From positions 1,509,591-1,573,590 of the forward strand of contig JAQFVV010000228.1 in assembly GCA_028023455.1 (NCBI GenBank): 64,000 nucleotides of DNA, written 5' to 3'. How positions within the stretch are numbered: position 1 is the first letter of the stretch; every line of letters begins with the position of its first letter. A program made the position numbers and the translations under genes. The notes under the pieces are model-generated. The model made no database searches, had not been told where the DNA came from, and saw nothing but the letters and a program-made list of their open reading frames with translations. Below are positions 15,011 through 27,064 of the stretch, in pieces. The stretch comes from Epiperipatus broadwayi (lineage: Eukaryota; Onychophora; Udeonychophora; Euonychophora; Peripatidae).

Positions 15011-15398
15011 CTATTTACCGTCACATAAAAAATAAATGTTTTAAATATGACTATTAATTTTTTTTTTTTTTTAAAAAAGACATATAAACTTTTTATTACA
15101 AAAAAAAAAACACCTTTTTTTTTCTTTTTCATTAACAAGAAAGAATAATTAATAGTAAATTTATTTTAGAAAATAACTCTTAACAATAAATTAAATTATC
15201 AATACAAACTAAATACAGTATAACGACATAATAAAGAAGAGTACGATATATAAGAACACCATATGCTTACCTTCCAAAACAATTATTTTATTTCAAAATA
15301 AAATAAGAAAAAAAAAAAATGCATTTTTACTATTTTGAAAATATCGATATCTAAGTTGTTGTTCAATTAAATATGTTATTTATATATAAATATACTAA

Positions 15399-15800
15399 TC
15401 TCGGCCTCAGGGTGGCCTTTCAGCATTCCATCATCAGATTTTCAATGGGATGGACGGTTGAAGAGTTGGAGAGTGGAGTAGGTTGAAGCCAGTTCATTAA
15501 AGTATGAGGTTTGGCTATCTTAATATATATCTGAGCACTTATAGCATATATGTGTAGAGATGGTAATCTGGACCAACTGATGATTGCTGGTTTAGCATGA
15601 AATATGTATATTAGTGATTATTTATCTTTTCAACATATGTGTGTTCAACTGCACCAGTGTTATGAGATAGTGTGGAGTGGTGGGTCGTGTGAAAGTCTGT
15701 GCTCATATGCCCTATATAATCAAAATTATAGATTTCAGGTAAAATAAAAGAGATATGATTATTTATTTCAGAGTTCTTGAATGTTTTGGTGCCCAAGTAG
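15399..15800 (-). repeat. Unclassified interspersed repeat, likely retroelement part
   Basis: A GC-richer island against AT-rich flanks with sharp edges. On the minus strand its distal end reads CTGATGATGG, GCTGAAAGGCC and TGAGGCCGAGATTAGTA. The CTGATGA and GAGATTAGTA parts resemble the core order of the hammerhead-like repeat at 38.5 kb (CTGATGA, then GAAACTAGTC), but the intervening segment is longer and I cannot fold a proper stem I. A minus frame at 15796-15611 has no recognisable homology. Probably an untranslated part of a retroelement. Confidence 0.4.
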
Positions 15801-16910
15801 CCAAATGGGCAAAATTAATCCATAATCAAAAATAATTATAAGTAATGGAATTTAATTTTTTATAAACTATATTCACAAACGAATTGTGTTCAATAAATTA
15901 TGCTAATAAATTATAATGAAATTGGTCGTGAATTACATTTAATTTTGTTCAATTAATACTATTTGACTTTTATATTTTCTTTAATTATTAAGTATTTGAA
16001 AATATCTAATATAGAAATATTTTTACGCAGTTTATTCTTTTACTATCATATTTATTTGAGTGACTTGATCAAATCTATAAGATTTCCTAATCCATAAAAA
16101 CCCAAGAACTAAGAGTTTTGCAACAATGATATTGAACCTGTAGCATGCTATATTTTTAACATATATGTGTAACGTAAAAACAAAGCTCTACATAATCATA
16201 TATACATATGAATTACTACCTAACCTAAAATTTACAATATTAAAAATAAGTAACAACAGTCTTCAATGATTATACTTTGCCACTACCAACCAACTACTAA
16301 ACATAAATTATTCTAGCATCTTACATTCATAGCAACATCACAAAATGATGTTCATGAGAAGACTAAAAAAAAAAAATTATATTAGTAAAATAGCTATATA
16401 TAATATATAAATCCCCATTTGTCTCTCTATCAGGCATATACATGTAGATTTATATTGTCATACAATGGGACCTCTTTCAACAATGTAATTCACTCCAAAA
16501 GTATATTTGTTATTAATAACATCATTCTAGCACACCCTGCAGTACATATATTTGTGGTAATCTGCTTCACGGCATCAGCCTAGAACAAACTTACCATCCA
16601 ACACAATTATTTAAACATAAAAATATAATGATATAAATTCAAAATATGTGCAAAATTAATTGCTGCACATATTATTTAAATACTGTATTACACAGGTTAA
16701 TCATAATGAAAACTAATGTTGAACTTTTAAAGACATAAAATAACAATTATTAAAAACCTGACACTAATAAAAATCATAAAACACAAATCGTTGATTTACC
16801 TATTCCCTGTTAAGAATTCTATTTTCCCTCTAGAATTTTTTTTTTCTTGATACTACTAATTCTTCTTTTCTATAAGGCTCATAGTAAAAAATAAAATCCA
16901 ACATTATAAA
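15801..16910. other. AT-rich non-coding DNA
   Basis: No coding or structural signal recognised. Confidence 0.6.
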
Positions 16911-16914
16911 ACAA

Positions 16915-18250
16915 ACTCATCATTATCATTTTCAACCATTATTGAACCAAAATAAGATAAAGATTTTTACAAGTTTAACCAATTTTCTGTTCCTAACCTC
17001 TCTTCTCCACAATACAGATACAAATTCTCTTATTTCATTTAATTATTTCACATTTTAATGTCTTTTTACTATTTTTTGGTTTCAGTATAAAACTTAAAAC
17101 TGACTGAATAATCTCTTTTAGAAAAATGTTCAGCCCAAGTCCATTTTAGTCTGTTAATTTTTTCAATGATGACAGTCATACCTATTTATTCTGTCATCCA
17201 TGTATTTTGTTTTTGATATCTTCTTGTTATTATTAACATACATCACTCCATATTTCAATGAGGGGTCTAAATTTTGTGAATTGCTCTTCATTAAGTATTC
17301 AAAGTCTGAGATCCGTAAGTCAGTACTGGTAAACACATTTAATAAAAATCTTCCTTTTCAAACAGAGAGGCATATTGTCTCTCATCTTCATTGAGAATCA
17401 TATTGTCTCTCATCTTCATTGAGAATCATTGGGTGTTTTCCTCAGAAAAAGCATGGTAATTTCACTCCTTTAGATTGCTGTTTTACCATTATTGTAACTT
17501 GTATTGGCATATAACATAGAATCTGTCTTAACATTTTATTGATTTTTTTAGCTGGAAAAAAATATTTGAAGAGGTCACTATTTTATGGACAGTTTATCTC
17601 TCTAGTTTCCCATTATCAAGAATTTTATATCTCATTAACAGATGATCATTACCTATGCTGAATCTATCAAGAATATTACAATCTTGAAATATATCTTTTC
17701 TGTCAGTGAAAATATAATCTAATTCTGTTGTTTCTTCATTTAGATACTGCCATGCATTTTCACAAAAAACAATACAGTTTTTATTTTTCTGCGAACTTCA
17801 CAAGTCTGCATCCTTAATCATTTCTATCACTATAACTCACTTTCATATTTCAATTGTCATTTTAATAATAAAATATCCCATAACAATTTTAAAATGTTTG
17901 GTCTGATCAAAAGTATTTTGTACAGTCATATAAAAAGTCATCTACTTCATTACAATGTGAACTTTGAGCATTAAACCTGAATTTTCTGCATTTGAAATCT
18001 TCACATTAATTTGATTAACTAATCTTGTGATGCTGTCTGATATGCTATCAATCCCACAATATTGTTCTTCCACTTTTTATTTATAATAAATCCCATTCCA
18101 TTTGATGTTTCCAATATTTGTCTCTTTAAATCAATTGTCTCTTTACTTTTTTTTAACTTCAAAAATCTAATAATGTCCCAATTGATATTATATAGTTTTT
18201 TAAACAATTTACATAATCTTTCTTGAAAGTGATCTGCATTTTTAAGAACC
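16915..18250 (-). mobile_element. RTE-type LINE, copy A: endonuclease plus C-terminal tail (RT deleted)
   Basis: On the minus strand the 5' part is an APE-type endonuclease, the nuclease that nicks the target for RTE LINEs. At about 17770-17590 it reads ELDYIFTDRKDIFQD and then FSIGNDHLLMRYKI, equivalent to the family's NEIDYIL and SDHR/L catalytic blocks. The reading then jumps at about 17380-17450 to the C-terminal region: CLPVLTYGSQT (about 17310-17340) and EKINRLKWTWAEH (about 17125-17165), equivalent to the RTE tail LKW.WAGH. The RT core between them is missing, and a 28-bp tandem duplication marks the junction. The 3' edge near 16915 carries the CATCATTATCATTTTCAACC type sequence that ends other RTE copies. 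Stops and frameshifts make it inactive. Confidence 0.75.
17371..17426. repeat. 28-bp perfect tandem duplication
   Basis: The unit CATATTGTCTCTCATCTTCA plus TTGAGAAT occurs at 17371-17398 and is repeated without mismatch at 17399-17426. It lies at the point where the RT core of RTE copy A is lost, which suggests a slippage or end-joining scar at the deletion junction. Confidence 0.9.
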
Positions 18251-18380
18251 TAAATAAAAGGTTGTCATTGAACGGTAGCCAGAGTTCACTATCAGTGGAT
18301 TCTTAGCACACTCTGCCTGTGCCAGCAACCACCAACTTGAGAAACTTTACAATTTCCTGAAAGAGTCATAATTTAGTTTG

Positions 18381-18746
18381 ATCTGTCATAATTGTAAATA
18401 TCTATATTAAAAAAAGTTCATTCACACACACATTCAACCTGCCTTAAAGAAAACCTGATATTTCAATTAAGAACTATCAGATAACTGAGAAGAAACATGC
18501 ACTGATATTTCTTGATCTTAAATTCAGAAGCAAAAAGTTAATAAATCCATTATCCTTTCTCTTACATGTTGGTGAGCATCCCACCATGTTTGTTTACTAT
18601 ACAAATAATTGTATAGTAATAATAGCTGCAATGAAGAGAATATATGGTGTGGACATGGGGAATTTGCCTGCTCAATTTCTTTAAGGTATCAAAGAGAAAT
18701 CAAAGTGTTTCTGTTCAGTTAACAGCAAACTCCTTTCTGCAATCAT
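18381..18746 (-). repeat. RTE-linked 5' leader repeat, copy A
   Basis: The partner of 10394-10737, with the same ordered shared blocks and the same orientation, placed 5' (on the minus strand) of the endonuclease part of RTE copy A. The two copies lie next to different parts of the protein. The shared leader therefore belongs to the element 5' end and is not a flanking duplication. The inferred element 5' end is near 18746. Confidence 0.7.
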
Positions 18747-18759
18747 AAACAAACTTATT

Positions 18760-21700
18760 CTAATAAAAAATCACAAAAAGTTACAGATCATTGATTTAGC
18801 AATTCAATATTCACAATTTCTGCTTTTTCATTTGAAAATTCTTTATTTTTTGATTGATATAAACAAAACATACTAAATTAAAGAAATATGCATTACAAAA
18901 TGTAACAAAGATCACTGATACTCTGCATAAAGAGGAAAGAATCAGAAATGTTGTACATGTATGCATACTACATCAATCAATGGGTTCATCATAGTATTTG
19001 TATTAATTGGTAGCTTTTACCATTTTTTGTTTTGAATTTTTTTTATGGTAACATTAAGTAGATTTTTAAATTTTATTTTATAAGCTCATTGTAAAATTAT
19101 ATATATATGAACAATTGTTCACATAAAAGTCTTTATTATATTAGACATCGCTCTATATATTTACAATATATAATAAAACAAATCTGTAGAATTAATTCAA
19201 CAAAATTTTATATGTTAACAGATAAATGAATAAATAGCTTATAGCATGACTACCATCTCCAGTGACATTTATAGCTAAAATTCAAAAAAAATAAATCTCA
19301 TTAAAATAACACAGCATTAGCAATTAAACAAGTGGCCAACTTTCCATAATTTGTATTTATTTATACAATTATATTGTTTATTCAATAAATGATTCATCAT
19401 TTCCTTTTTTGAATCATTTTCCACAAAACAAAAACTTCCATTACAAAACTGAATGCTTTACAAACATAGAGTTAAATTTCTCCTACAAAATAATAAACTT
19501 TTATACAGTCCTGTTCATCAATTCTATTTCTAATGAACATTTCAACTCACAAATATAACTTGACTCATACTTGAATATTATTTTATATATAAAATTATAT
19601 TTATTGATTTTAATAACTTACTTTTTATTAATAATTAACATATCAGTATTTGAGAAATGCAAAATTAGATGTGAAGAAACAATTATGTAATAATAGCAAG
19701 CATTGTCTCTACACAATAAGGCTGCCTAGTGTTATGTTATAGTGATCATATGATGTTTTAGTGATTAAACGTGGTAGTGAAATTCAATTTTTTCTCTTCC
19801 AAAATTATCTTTCCTCATCTATGTAAAACTTATCTAATATATTTAAATTGTCTTTTATATCCTACATCATCTGGAAATTGTCAAGCCTAGTGAGTGCTGT
19901 CTTTTTTAAAGCTCTACTGTAAGAGCCATTGACAAGACTTTTGACCTTTAATGAACTCTATAGAGGCTGTTTCATCTACTTAATTTATACACAAGTGTTG
20001 AGTAAATTTTACATAAAATGTACTTTTGTAATAAATATCTATCCACTAACAAATTATTTACTTAAAAAAATTAATTATTGATCTATTTTTATCAACATTT
20101 TTCATTTTAATTTGTAATCAAAAATATTTTCCAATAAGCTCCCATAGCATTAGCATATTCCACTAGTAAATACTATAACCCAGAAAATTTCTTTGATATT
20201 AAATTATTACATTGAGAAATATAATTAACACACTCAAGTTCATTTCTTTGTAATGGTTTTCTGTTCTTTCAGTATTCCTCTAATGAATATCAGAAAGAGT
20301 ATGTTTCACAGAAAATGTAAAAAAAGCTGTCAATTAGATCAGACTTATAACTAATTCAAAATATAATTTCATTACTTATGACTTGTGTCAAATTAAGACC
20401 TCCTTTCTAGATATTCAACCAAAAATCTCTTCAAACAACTGAAATATTATGGCACAAAAAAATGGGCTTCTTATGAGATTCTAAACAAATTTGTTTTTCC
20501 AAATTAATTCATGAAAGCCACAGGATTTGATCTTTCTAAATATTATTGGAATCTCATAAATAAACTCAGGATAATCCATGCAATCTATGACTGTAGTGCT
20601 TATGTACTTCATAAATAAATTTATCAGTCACTGATTTATACAGATGTGATCAAACATAAACCTTGAACCCCATAGAACTGTCAAATCTATGGTTGTAGTG
20701 CCAGCGTAAAAAGATTTATTTAACAAAACTCATTGGTGAATCATCTCCTGGTTGGAATGTCACACATTTCTCTCTGATATTTTGTTAATTGTTAAGCTAT
20801 CTAAAAAAAAAAAACTTTTATACCTAAATAAAATAAATAATTATTTAATTACTTCTATCTTAAAGAATAATCAAAAACAATGGTATAGATTGCTAAACCC
20901 CAAATAACTCTAGATCAACTTATTTTTTTACAATATTCGGATATCCAGGTAGATCATATTTCTTATAAAAACAATGCTTTTAGAAAAATTTTGTTAAAAT
21001 TTTATACAATTAACATTAAATTAAAAAAATAGTTACCTTCAGAAATTCATATATATAATATAAACATCTTTAATAAAAAAAATGCTTCATATTAACATGA
21101 GACAAAAAAATAAATATGATGTTGCATAAAAGACAATGACTAAAATACATAGTTTTGACTGAAAAAATAATTTCTTTACCTGAAAAACAAAAAAGGACTT
21201 TTGATAAGATTATTACCATAGAGTTCCCAGATGTTCTAATTTAAATAGAGTTATCCTAAGTTATACTGAGAAATTTAAACTCTATGGCATTCATAAATAA
21301 TCCTGCACAAATAATATCTATTATATATTAAAACTTTATATAAGCAATATTGCATTAGTATAGCTTTTATCACAAGACAAATGTAAAACTTTAGTATAAA
21401 TATTTAAATTGGACTTATGTATGTGTGTGTTAACATTGTTAATAGTACATAACTTACTTTATAGTGAATTATCTTTTCATATACACACTATTCCCCTTCC
21501 CTCTTACATCTGAGATCTCACAATAGTTTAAAAAAAATATTAAATAAAAACTAAAAAATTTGTACATTTTAATTTATAAATTCCATGTGCACTCTTATTT
21601 GTATGGGTACCATCAAGAATCAACTTTCAGTCAGCCATTTCTTTATTTTGTACACTTGATGCATCCTCAGTAAGAACTCAGTCATGTGGCGCTTTTTCTC

Positions 21701-24700
21701 TCCCTATCTCTTGATTTATTACTGTACTATCTTTACATAACAGCATTATTATTTTCTTTTTATTATTTTTGATGTTGTCTTTATTAATTAAATTCTACCA
21801 ACAAATGTGTATATATGTAGAACATTATATAAGATCCATTATCGTCACGGTTTTGGTAACTATGAAAAGGTTTACAACTAAATGGAGAAATATAAGGCAA
21901 CTACTGTATTGTATATTCAATAAATAGACTAGCTTAAAATTGTGAATATACATTTAAATCAAGCTTTATTTAAAACTCGAGAAACGATTAAATTTGTACA
22001 AAAAAATGTAAATAATGCTAGTAATATTTTTTCTATTAAAATTTCTTTACATCATCAAAACTCATTGCTGAAACCATTACACAATTTATAATAAAGTGAC
22101 TTAAGCATTAGAAAATTTATCTCTCCAGTGAGATTACATCAGTTTTCAGAATGCAGTCAACTTCCTAATTAAAAACGATGTCTCTTGAGAAACTCACTAT
22201 AATTAAAAATAAAAAGCTAGTAATAAGGTTTAAAAAAAATAAAAGCATAGGATATTAATTTAATTACACATTATTTCATTAATAAAGATATTTTAATACT
22301 TTATTATTGGAAAATAGTTTATGAAGATGAAGGTGAGTGTGTGTTTGGGGCGGAGGCGGTATACCATTTGCACTATTAATATTAACAGTGGAATAAAATA
22401 ATAATAACAATATAATTATGATGAGGAAAGAATGATAACAAATGCAATGCTGGCGGAGATAAAACTGACTGAAAAATATTATAATAATAAAAAGTGATGA
22501 ATATTAATAAATAAATTTACTTTCATAATGTTATGTATGAAACTATCGATTAAAAAAAAAAAAGCAATAGGGCATAAAAGGATATAATTCTCTGAAGTTC
22601 TGGTGATAATGGCATTTTACTTATGACAATATGTTTGTCTATTTTCATCACCTAATTAAAATATTAAATGATTGTTTTTTAAAATAATTCAAACTTTATA
22701 TATACCTTTCTAAATACATTCAATTGTTAGTAACAATAAACAAGTAAGTATAAAACAGGTTAATAATATCTGAAGAAGATAGAAGAAGAATATCATTTGA
22801 AACAATGTGTTTTATATATAAACTGCACTTGCATGCCTTTGACAATATTCTAGACCAATGCTTCAAAGAACACATTCCTGATATAGGTCTGTTACTACTT
22901 GGCAGGAACATTATAATGGAGATTCTTTCAGAAATTCAGGGCCAACTAGTCCAGAATCTTTTCCAATTCTTTAACTGGTAAAGGTTATGCTGGGAGCTAG
23001 TCTAAGCATCCTCAAATAACAATTGGTAAAACAAACTAATAACTAGGCAATTTCAAAATTCTTTATTCAAATTTAAATCAAAAAAAAAAAAAAGCAGTTC
23101 ATTGCATACCATTAAAGAGATTTAGGTTCCCGGAAAATTTATAAATAGTATTTCTCCAAAATATCCAATGTGCTAGTTATGATTCTGAAGTTTTGTGTTG
23201 TAACTATTGTTATCGGTATCTACTCATATTGATAATATCATTATGATTTTTTCCTTTTTATAATACCATCCACTATCGAACATCTCTCAGTTGTTCTAGA
23301 GACCTTGATGCAAATTTATCTAATGTTATAGCTTTCTTACTACTTAAATCATGCTTGGTTGAGTTTTCTCCCTTTTTCTTTCTCTGCTGGCATCCACTTC
23401 ACTGACTATTTTAATAAATTATTGGCTTCCTTTGTTTATAATCACAATTGTTCCAATGAATAAAATCATCTTAAAATATATCCAGAATAACATAATACAA
23501 ATGATCTCAGTCTATGAACCTTTTTCTCGAGTGAAGTTTAAAATAAATTTGCCCAAGATTTACATTCTTTTACATTTCTTTTTTCATAAAATGCAATAAC
23601 TACCTATATGTAAATATGGAAGTGCTTTCTAAAACTGGACAACAGGCTTTCAGAACAATGGATTCTCCCAAATATCAACTTTATATATCACTATATTTTA
23701 ATTTTTCCATTTTGTTTTAACTGGTTTCTGTTTCAATCAACAATATTTCTGTATAAGATTTTTATTCTTGTGAATGGAGTTGCATTTACTTACATTATTG
23801 TTTTTTGTTTTTAACTACAACTTAAAAGTATTTAAATATACTGGTAAAAGAAAACCTCTAAAATAGAATAAGCTAACAAGATGGAAGAAAATCAATTATA
23901 ACAGAAATACCTTCAAATAAAAATAGAAAAACAACTTTCAAACATATGTGTGATGAAGAAGCCAAAACTTAAAACTATTGACAATAAATAAATTATATAT
24001 ATATAATTAATGTTTTTCATACAAGAATGACAAGAGAAATCTTTTTACCTGGACCAATTTTGTAAAAAACAATCAGCTAAACCAAAATGAACATTTTTTC
24101 ACTGTTCTGCCAGTTTACTATAAAAGCAAGAAATTAATGTGAACAGACTATTTTCTATTTTAAAAATAGATTTTCTAACTATTTATTTCCAAATGTGAAA
24201 ACATATATAAAATGTTAAAAATTGCCATTAAACATGTTTTTATCTTAACTATGCTATAAATATTCCAATAATCTTATTCTGATGATATCAAAGCATTCTT
24301 TTTACAAACAAATATTATGAATTTTATGTATATCCATAGATCAAGGAGTAATAATTAATTGGAAAATATATTATAGAACAAACTTCTTTCAAAATTTTTT
24401 TATAAAGACTACCAAACAAAAAACTATAACTAAGATACTTAAATGAATTAACAAGGATATTATTTACATGTTGGCACCTGCTTTTAGGAAATATCGATAC
24501 CAATATTTGTGAGATCATGGAGAATACTATGACCTGATAACTAAAAATTAGTTACAAAATTGTGCTCTGAATAAAAAGCCATATTCTAAGAATCAAAAAG
24601 ACCACAAAAACAATCTACTGCTTAATTACGTAAAGTAATTTCAAAATTCAAAGATCTGAAAACAAAAACAAAAAATAAGATCAATAAATATGACTTATGC

Positions 24701-24940
24701 AATAACATTTTATAGGATGAAATTGTTATGCTAATTTAGTCATGATGTGATGGAAAGTAATAAAAATGCAAAATTATAAATGATAATTAAAAAAAAGAAT
24801 AAATCATTTGGAGAAAAAAAAGCATTTGAAATTGTGATAAATATATTGAATAGAATAATTGTTTTTATATATTGGCTATTCCATCATCTAATATTAAGTA
24901 CTGAATGTCTTTAGAAAAATTTAACTTTATTTAAATCCTC
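18760..24940. other. Long AT-rich stretch without recognisable genes
   Basis: Six kilobases with no recognisable coding sequence on either strand. Slightly more complex patches occur at 19720-19990, 20400-20760, 21600-21720 and 22900-23040, but none reads as a known protein or RNA. The patch at 20580-20740 contains two loosely similar stretches (CTATGACTGTAGTGC and CTATGGTTGTAGTGC). A minus frame at 22911-22720 (NRPISGMCSLKHW) has no convincing match. Confidence 0.55.
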
Positions 24941-24949
24941 CAATTACAT

Positions 24950-25090
24950 TCCAACAGGTAGCCATAGACACAAATGCTGCCGGTCTGACTCATCACAATA
25001 ATATCATGGGAATTAAACCTAGATACTTAGGTTCTTGAATATTTTTTAGTTAACGATCTAACCAACTGAGTTATCCTGCTGGAAGCAACA
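24950..25090 (-). repeat. tRNA-derived SINE (antisense)
   Basis: On the minus strand the sequence starts CCAGCAGGATAACTCAGTTGG. It contains a near-consensus Pol III A box (TAACTCAGTTGG, 25062-25073) and, 43 bp further, a B box (GGTTTAATTCC, 25009-25019). Spacing and order match a tRNA head, followed by a non-tRNA tail toward 24950. The stem pairing is degraded, so it is not a functional tRNA gene. It sits just outside the 3' end of the Penelope-like element. Confidence 0.65.
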
Positions 25091-25138
25091 GTCACTAGAA
25101 ATTTAATATATTTATCTATGAGTTTTCTCCTTCTTTCT

Positions 25139-26887
25139 CTACTTTTTCCTAAGAGCAAAATTGATTAGTGGTTTCCATACATTATATATAGTTACACCAG
25201 GATAATTTATGGGGTTATTCACTATTGTTAAGTGAGCAACTTCTTTGCATTTTCTTCTTTGTAGATTTTTCTCTACATCCAATATTTTTGCCTTTTCCCA
25301 ATTGTACATATGTTCATTGGTACATACATGGTCTGCTACCTTTGATACATCCATTTTCTTTCTACTAATCATCAGTTTGTGCTCTTGTAAGTGTTGGAAT
25401 TCCTCATAGTGTGATATGATATAATTTTGGAAAACTGTTCTGATATTATAGTGATTGTAAATTTTCTTTATCTATTTTTGGTACATGTACCTATAATTAC
25501 AATTTTTGTTAATGGTTCTTTTCATTGTCTATTTAAGGTTTTCTTAATAACATCTCATGGATAATCCTTTTTAATTTAAGTTTGTTCTATATAATCTTTT
25601 CTTTTTTCAAATCACTGTTTTCCAAACAAAATTCTTTTGCTCTGTTCCATAGTGATAGTATAACTACATGTTTTGTGTTTCTAGTGTGATTGATGTAGTA
25701 TATATTAAGTATTTCCTGTATGTGTGGGTTTTCTGTAAACTGTAGTTTTGATTTTGCCATGAAGAAGTCTTGTCAGAAAAACATTTAAGAATGCCAATTT
25801 TTAAACTTTTTCTGATTCTATTGTGAATTTAATTGAAAAGGATATGTTGATGTGTTTCCAGAAATTTTGTAGTGCTCTACCATGTGGTCATACAACAAAT
25901 GTAGCATCAACATAGCAAACCAAACTTTAAGTAGATACGCATTACTCTTTATGGCTGTGATACCAAATTCTTCCATGTAAATATTGCTAATCAGGAGTGA
26001 CAATGGTGAACTCATAGCTATTCCTTGATTTTGTTGGAAGAATTCTGTGTTGTATTGAAAGTATGTTTTGTTATGCAGAATATTAATAGATCCATTATAC
26101 TATGAATATGAAGAATTGTTCTGCTTTGTGTGTTATTATCACCATTTAATCTTTATCTTACAATAGACAATGCTTCTTCACATGATACATTTGTAAATAA
26201 ACTTTCTACATCAAAAGTTACTAGTATGTCAGTACTTAAAATTTTCAGGTTCTTGATTAATTGTACAAAGCATCTAGCATCCCTGACAAAAAACTGGGTC
26301 TTGTATGCCAAAGGACTAAGAACTTTGAGAAGAAATCTTGACAAATTTTAGCAAGATGAATTTCTAGAACTCACAATAGATCTTAATAGAACATGATCCT
26401 TATGTATTTTAAGTAGACCATAAAGATAAAAAATTTTGCTGAAATATGATGTTAGTTTACTTTTTTCTAAATCATTGAAATATCTGTGAAGCTTTCTGAG
26501 TAATGCTTGTGACTTTGTTTCTGTGTCTGGTATCAGATTTTTTTGTCACTTTTCTGTAATGTCATGCTGTGAGTTCTTACATTTTGTTGTCACAATCAGT
26601 TGTATTCAATACAATTGTTGCAAGGTCTTTGTTAGCAGTGAGAATAATTATAGATGTATCTACTTGGTAATTGTTTTTCTCTCATCACAGGATATGTTTG
26701 ACTTCAACTTTTGTTGCTTGTCAAGTGTTCTTTTGATTCTCCAGTATAATTCTGCTGCTTCTTCTAAAGGCAATTTTTGAGTAACTTTCTCAGTGGCTGC
26801 CATTATATTTAATAAAGGGATATTAGATAGTGTGATGGCAAAGTTTAATCCTTTTTCAAGAATAGAAATTTTTCTAAAGACATCCAT
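25139..26887 (-). pseudogene. PLE polyprotein pseudogene (RT, endonuclease remnant)
   Basis: Starting at 26887, the first frame contains ILEKGLNFAITLSNIPLLNI and SNISCDERKTI, typical of the PLE region before the RT. The RT begins at 26344 with FLLKVLSPLAYKTQFFVRDA and DILVTFDVESLFTNV, the block with the first catalytic Asp (TFDVESLF). The next block is SPLSLLISNIYMEEF (26010-25960). The following catalytic motif, normally YVDD, reads YVDA at 25914-25903 in another frame, so the second Asp is lost and a frameshift lies beside it. The C-terminal frame (25372-25139) has ADHVCTNEHMYNWEKAKILD and the RRK..KE segment seen downstream of PLE GIY-YIG domains. The GIY and YIG motifs are not visible and may be deleted. 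At about 580 residues the span is shorter than a complete PLE protein. Confidence 0.75.
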
Positions 26888-26907
26888 TCAATACTTAAGT
26901 TATAAAA

Positions 26908-26964
26908 AAGAGTTCACAAATAAGCTCTTACCAAGTTTTGTTAAGAGCTTATTTGCGAGCTCTT
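26908..26964. repeat. 23-bp hairpin at the 5' side of the PLE
   Basis: Arms 26908-26930 and 26942-26964 pair at 21 of 23 positions around an 11-nt loop. It lies immediately upstream of the first PLE protein segment on the minus strand. It could be a structured leader of the element or a chance palindrome; I see no hammerhead core in it. Confidence 0.7.
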
Positions 26965-27064
26965 TATATAACATTTGTAATACAAGCTTGTTTAAATTAG
27001 ATCATGTGACAACTGACTTGATTTTTTTGGTAATTCAATACTTAATATTAGATAATGTAAATAG

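Larger units (their letters stand above)
25120..27000 (-). mobile_element. Penelope-like retroelement (PLE), degenerate
   Basis: A minus-strand element with the PLE order: N-terminal conserved region (about 26890-26660), reverse transcriptase (about 26350-25800), linker and C-terminal endonuclease-like tail (to 25139). PLEs use a telomerase-related RT, usually with a GIY-YIG endonuclease, and often have hammerhead ribozymes in their terminal repeats. No terminal repeat is clear here. A 23-bp hairpin (26908-26964) marks the 5' side. The 3' side ends beside a tRNA-derived SINE. Stops and frameshifts break the protein throughout. Confidence 0.8.

Noticed and set aside
22720-22911. Minus frame NRPISGMCSLKHW as a Penelope endonuclease start
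   Set aside because: The resemblance is limited to a few residues and no other Penelope blocks lie nearby.
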